A program made the translations under genes and the position numbers. A stretch of DNA of 64,000 nt, taken from Chitinophaga nivalis (GTDB lineage Bacteria > Bacteroidota > Bacteroidia > Chitinophagales > Chitinophagaceae). The stretch covers positions 4,322,301 to 4,386,300 of the forward strand of contig NZ_JAPDNR010000001.1 of NCBI RefSeq assembly GCF_025989125.1. The letters run 5' to 3'. Each line of letters begins with the position of its first letter. Within the stretch, counting starts at the first letter, position 1. Below, one piece after another: positions 61,105 through 64,000 of this stretch. The notes beneath the pieces are model-generated. The model was not told the origin of the DNA. It did not search any database and worked only from the letters and a program-made list of their open reading frames with translations.

Positions 61105-61539
61105 TTAAGCACCTGTTATTACATAATCCGCCAGCGATGTTCCCAGAATATGCTGCCACCCTGCCGTAAAGCTGGCTGCACTAAATGCCGGCTGGTCGGC
61201 AGGAAAGGTATCCAGGCCGCTGTGCGTGAGGCGTAACTGCGTGGTCTCAGCGGTGAGGGCCTGCAACGCAAACGTCACTACAGATAAACCGGGATATCCC
61301 TCATATCGCCAGCTGTAGGTTAGCTTGTTGGGAGCGGTGGCTTCCAGTACTTCACAGCGATGATCATATATTTTTCCTTCATTGGTGACCACAAATCCGA
61401 ACTTGAACCCCGGTTCCGGCCGGAAGTCGGCGATATCAAAATACCAGGCTTTCATGCGGGCAGCATCGGTGAGGGCTTCCCATACTTTTTGAATGGGCGC
61501 CTGATAAGTATATGCAACGATCACGGGCGTGGAAGACAT
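61105..61539 (-). CDS. SRPBCC/AHSA1 domain protein
   Basis: A 144-residue protein of the START-like superfamily (Activator of Hsp90 type): VAYTYQAPIQKVWEALTDAA opens it, then MKAWYFDIADFRPEPGFKF, KLTYSWRYEGYPGLSVVTFA and the final helix AGWQHILGTSLADYVI. Such proteins bind hydrophobic ligands; the function is usually unknown. It is single, with no obvious operon partner. Confidence 0.9.
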   Translation of the reverse strand: MSSTPVIVAYTYQAPIQKVWEALTDAARMKAWYFDIADFRPEPGFKFGFVVTNEGKIYDHRCEVLEATAPNKLTYSWRYEGYPGLSVVTFALQALTAETTQLRLTHSGLDTFPADQPAFSAASFTAGWQHILGTSLADYVITGA

Positions 61540-61667
61540 ATGGATATGGTTTTAGCGGGTCCAATGAAGGTACGCAATTAGCCGGCAGTATGACACATGC
61601 GGCAGCAGGTTTTTCAGGAAAGGATACCCGTTGACCTGCCACACACATGCGCAATCCCATGGAGGGA

Positions 61668-62012
61668 TCAGTTGGCAGTAGTAATGGGTACCACGATCTC
61701 TATCTTTTTGACACCGAGTACCGGAATTTCTTTTTCGAGGTGTTCATAGAGCGCCTGGGTAGCCTCCAGGGTATTGTAGGCGGGAGGTACCAGTTGTTCA
61801 TCCAGCACCTGCCAGTTGGCCGTTTGCAACAGATGTGTTTTGATATAGTTGCTTTGTTGGTGCGTATTGAGTGCAAAAGGGTAAATAGCCAGAAAAGATA
61901 ATTTAGCATCTCTGATCAGCTGACCTCTGGCAAACACATTAATCTCCGGGCAGTACACAACAGACATGCCGGTGTCATCCTTGTACATGACAAGGTTTGC
62001 TTTAATAATCAT
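61668..62012 (-). CDS. HicB-like small protein
   Basis: A 114-residue protein with MIIKANLVMYKDDTG, then VVYCPEINVFARGQLIRDAK, which is the HicB-like RNase-fold pattern ('ycPel.v...G.t..eA'). The C-terminal half (KEIPVLGVKKIEIVVPIT) contains no ribbon-helix-helix that I can see. HicB proteins are antitoxins to HicA; no hicA gene is adjacent, so this may be an orphan or unrelated member. Moderate confidence. Confidence 0.6.
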   Translation of the reverse strand: MIIKANLVMYKDDTGMSVVYCPEINVFARGQLIRDAKLSFLAIYPFALNTHQQSNYIKTHLLQTANWQVLDEQLVPPAYNTLEATQALYEHLEKEIPVLGVKKIEIVVPITTAN

Positions 62013-62147
62013 GCAATACTTTTTTAGGATGCCCTATAGCGTTAATATAAATGATGACAGCTACCGGTGGGCAGACATATAATAATTACCGGCGCTGTGA
62101 TGATAGCGTTGAATATTTTTCGGCGTAATACAGTGTAGGTGCGTTGA

Positions 62148-62789
62148 TCAGGCTTTACTATCCAATATGTGCTTAAACGTCGTCATCGTTGTGAAAAGAT
62201 TGTTTCTGATAATCGGATCCGCTACCCATCTGGGCACTTTGGCACTCCGGTCGGAGGAGATGAAGTAACTGATTTTTACCAGGCCATTGCTTTGTTCTTC
62301 TACCACCCATTTACCGCGGGTACCGCAGATACGGGTGACGTTGTTGTAAACAGGGAACTTGTTGTTGATGACACTTTCAAAAGTGATCTCCCCTGATTTG
62401 TCACTGTTATTGTTTTTACGGAGCTGGTGCAGCAGATAACAATCCTGATCGCCGAAAGGCCAGGGGATATTATATTTAATATAGGTGATCCAGCTGTTGC
62501 TGTTGTCGCCCGGCATGATCCGGTAAGCTTTGGCATGTGAATTCCAGACAGGTCCCTGCTGCTGATCGATCAATAGCTGGGAGATAGCACTGATACCGGA
62601 TTTTGCGAAAAAGGTAGCCTTGATTTCCCGAACGGAATTGCCGGCAGCATCCGGGAGCCAGCGTTCATACAGTGAAACGGAAGGGTCCTGCTTCACCAGT
62701 TTAAAATCGGAACCGGTAACAGTATGCGCGTGTACGGCTGTGATAACAGTAAACAGTAGTAGGGTGACGAACAGATATTGCCTCTTCAT
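62148..62789 (-). CDS. Exported START-domain-like protein
   Basis: A 213-residue protein started at ATG 62789 with a signal peptide (KRQYLFVTLLLFTVITAVHA). The mature part follows the START/polyketide-cyclase pattern: VSLYERWLPDAAGN, VREIKATFFAKSGI, GPVWNSHAKAYRIM, FGDQDCYLLHQLR and the final helix LFTTMTTFKHIL. START domains bind lipids or hydrophobic ligands, and an exported form points to envelope lipid handling. Monocistronic. Confidence 0.85.
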   Translation of the reverse strand: MKRQYLFVTLLLFTVITAVHAHTVTGSDFKLVKQDPSVSLYERWLPDAAGNSVREIKATFFAKSGISAISQLLIDQQQGPVWNSHAKAYRIMPGDNSNSWITYIKYNIPWPFGDQDCYLLHQLRKNNNSDKSGEITFESVINNKFPVYNNVTRICGTRGKWVVEEQSNGLVKISYFISSDRSAKVPRWVADPIIRNNLFTTMTTFKHILDSKA

Positions 62790-62932
62790 ATAATTACAAT
62801 TTAATATCATTGTCAAACAGAAATCAGATGTAGGCGCCATATTAATGACACGCGAATAATGATTTCCCCCTACGCAACAGCAAAAAGTAACTGAAATAAA
62901 AAAAAATAACCCGCCGGCGCTGCAGGAGGTTG

Positions 62933-62963
62933 TTGGTGATTCCGGTATTTTGGTCTATCTTTT
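62933..62963 (+). promoter_or_regulatory. Candidate promoter of RiPP precursor 2
   Basis: TTG (62933-62935), a 20-bp spacer and TATCTTTT (62956-62963), one base from the -7 consensus, 65 bp before the ATG at 63029. Confidence 0.45.
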
Positions 62964-63028
62964 ATAATACTTCCCCGTTATATTCCGTTAACCTGTATAT
63001 TTTTTCTATCTCTCAAAAGTTAAATGTT

Positions 63029-63178
63029 ATGAAAAAAGCATCTCCCAAAAAACTGAACCTGGGTAAACGCAGGATCTCCGGATTAAATGTCTCCCTTACG
63101 CCTGTACAACAGGGTGCTGTGAAATTTACCTTTTATACCCGCTGTACTTTCTGCGAAACAGAGCCCACGAATTGTTAG
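63029..63178 (+). CDS. Lanthipeptide-like RiPP precursor 2
   Basis: A 49-residue peptide. The leader KKASPKKLNLGKRRISGLN shares 10 of 14 residues with precursor 1 over the segment starting KKLNLGK. The tail FTFYTRCTFCETEPTNC holds three cysteines and several threonines and repeats the TRC-x2-C spacing. No GG cut site is seen; QQGA is a possible alternative. A weak -33/-7 promoter lies upstream. No modification or transport gene is in the window. ATG at 63029 is chosen because the leader begins there; the upstream frame is AT-rich and not conserved. Confidence 0.68.
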   Translation: MKKASPKKLNLGKRRISGLNVSLTPVQQGAVKFTFYTRCTFCETEPTNC

Positions 63179-63180
63179 TG

Positions 63181-63230
63181 CGTCATACCCACCAGGACCG
63201 GCAGCTGTTTGCAGGCCCTGGTGGATGACG
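63181..63230. terminator. Imperfect hairpin between RiPP 2 and the peroxidase gene
   Basis: CACCAGG and CCTGGTG with outer CGTCAT/ATGACG arms, spanning the convergent gap. Confidence 0.55.
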
Positions 63231-63234
63231 GTAT

Positions 63235-64000
63235 TTAATCCTTGAAAGGATTGGCATACCGCGGATCTTTCGTCATCTGATGATCTGTTAATGTTTTCAG
63301 AAAGGCGATGATATCTTTTTTATCCTGCGCACTTAAATGAATACCGCCACTGGATAATCCGCCCAGCTGTATGCCGATGTTCGGATTTTGTTTCACACCT
63401 GTGGAATAGTGTTCCAGCGTAGCATCCAGGGTGGCAAACCGGCCATCGTGCATATAGGGAGCGGTCAGCTCCACATTTCTCAGCGACGGAATTTTGAAGG
63501 TACCCTGGTCTTCCGGCAGGTGCGTGATTTCACCGATGCCTTTATCTGTGTAGTTGGTTTCCAGTCCGTTGTTGGAACCGAAGCCCCTGTTTCTGCCGGA
63601 ATTATCCACGATCAGGTAAGAGGGCGTCTGGCCGAAGGTAGCATTGGCCAGATCACTGTGGCATTCTGTACAGAAGTTGACGCTGAGTAAACGTCTGCCC
63701 CTGTTTTCTTCGGCTGTGAAGGCTGCAAAGTTATTGGCCACGCCTTCATCATAGGCGGAACGAAACGAAACAATACTCCGGAGAAACTGAGACAAGGCAC
63801 GGCTGATTTTATCGGCAGTAACAGCCGGTGAACCAAAAGCAGCGCGGAATAAACCAGGGTAGTAGGTGGTAGCGCCCAGCTTTTGCTCCAGCGCCGGTAA
63901 ATCAGGCATCCCCATTTCTAAATGATCCAGGATCGGCATCAGCGTCTGTGTTTCCAGGTTGGCCGCCCGCATATCCCAGAACATGTTTTTGTCTTTGAAA
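63235..64000 (-). CDS. Di-haem cytochrome c peroxidase family protein, N-terminus off the window
   Basis: About 255 C-terminal residues of a MauG/CcpA-type di-haem enzyme; the frame remains open to the right edge, so the first haem domain is missing. The second haem motif is FCTECHSD (CxxCH). Later blocks are GTFKIPSLRNVELTAPYMHDGRF, the typical Met/His ligand segment split between LRNVELTAPYMHDGRF and DATLEHYSTG. It reduces hydrogen peroxide using electrons from cytochrome c, in the periplasm. The partner gene is outside the window. Confidence 0.93.
   Translation of the reverse strand, partial: FKDKNMFWDMRAANLETQTLMPILDHLEMGMPDLPALEQKLGATTYYPGLFRAAFGSPAVTADKISRALSQFLRSIVSFRSAYDEGVANNFAAFTAEENRGRRLLSVNFCTECHSDLANATFGQTPSYLIVDNSGRNRGFGSNNGLETNYTDKGIGEITHLPEDQGTFKIPSLRNVELTAPYMHDGRFATLDATLEHYSTGVKQNPNIGIQLGGLSSGGIHLSAQDKKDIIAFLKTLTDHQMTKDPRYANPFKD

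Overview
The window looks like the chromosome of a soil-type Bacteroidota close to Chitinophaga. The signs are: promoters of the TTG/TTTG-N19-21-TAnnTTTG type, lipoproteins with a charged stretch right after the lipobox cysteine, an ECF sigma/FecR/TonB receptor set, a POT peptide symporter, an 806-residue MacB-type permease, many GNAT and AraC/TetR genes, and small lanthipeptide-like precursors with a KKLNLGK leader. I saw no rRNA, tRNA, insertion sequence, prophage or CRISPR array. Both ends cut through genes (a DUF6265-like protein on the left, a di-haem peroxidase on the right).

Layout. 0-5 kb: peptide transporter, an unrecognised cytosolic protein and a lipoprotein. 5-9 kb: a MocR regulator divergent from a two-gene unit of a ferritin-like di-iron protein plus biotin synthase. 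9-12 kb: GNATs, a LysE exporter, and an HxlR regulator divergent from a flavodoxin-fold reductase. 12-18 kb: an ECF sigma factor divergent from a short FecR-like protein, a TonB-dependent receptor and a DUF4374 lipoprotein, probably for siderophore or haem uptake. 18-27 kb: AraC regulators, a PRISE-like reductase, a methyltransferase, a DUF1266 membrane protein and an ABC permease. 27-32 kb: a xenobiotic-type cluster (alpha/beta hydrolase, YCII protein, old yellow enzyme, TetR, luciferase-like monooxygenase). 32-39 kb: XRE/FkbM pair, racemase, Crp/AhpD-like pair, AlkC-type DNA repair protein, DinB protein. 37-44 kb: a RamB/ScfR-type regulator divergent from malate synthase and isocitrate lyase (glyoxylate shunt), then dihydroxyacetone kinase. 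44-51 kb: lipoproteins, an ATPase, a dipeptidase and small proteins. 51-58 kb: two acyl-CoA synthetases flanking a hidden RiPP precursor, then a second TetR gene, a 63-bp tandem repeat and two tandem SnoaL-like genes. 58-64 kb: PAP2/haloperoxidase lipoprotein, DUF2024, YggS, small domains, a second RiPP precursor, peroxidase.

The most interesting signals are outside the large genes. (1) Two unlinked small precursor peptides, at 53585-53752 (-) and 63029-63178 (+), share a leader and a TRC-x2-C-x5/6-C tail, with no modification enzymes in the window. (2) A di-iron ferritin-like protein lies directly upstream of bioB, facing a MocR regulator across repeated CCGG-containing sites. (3) Two paralogous TetR loci 25 kb apart have the same layout: an operator between -33 and -7 of the TetR gene, a second operator just after its stop with no gene behind it, then operator-preceded target genes. 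(4) One of these loci carries about six copies of a 63-bp repeat.
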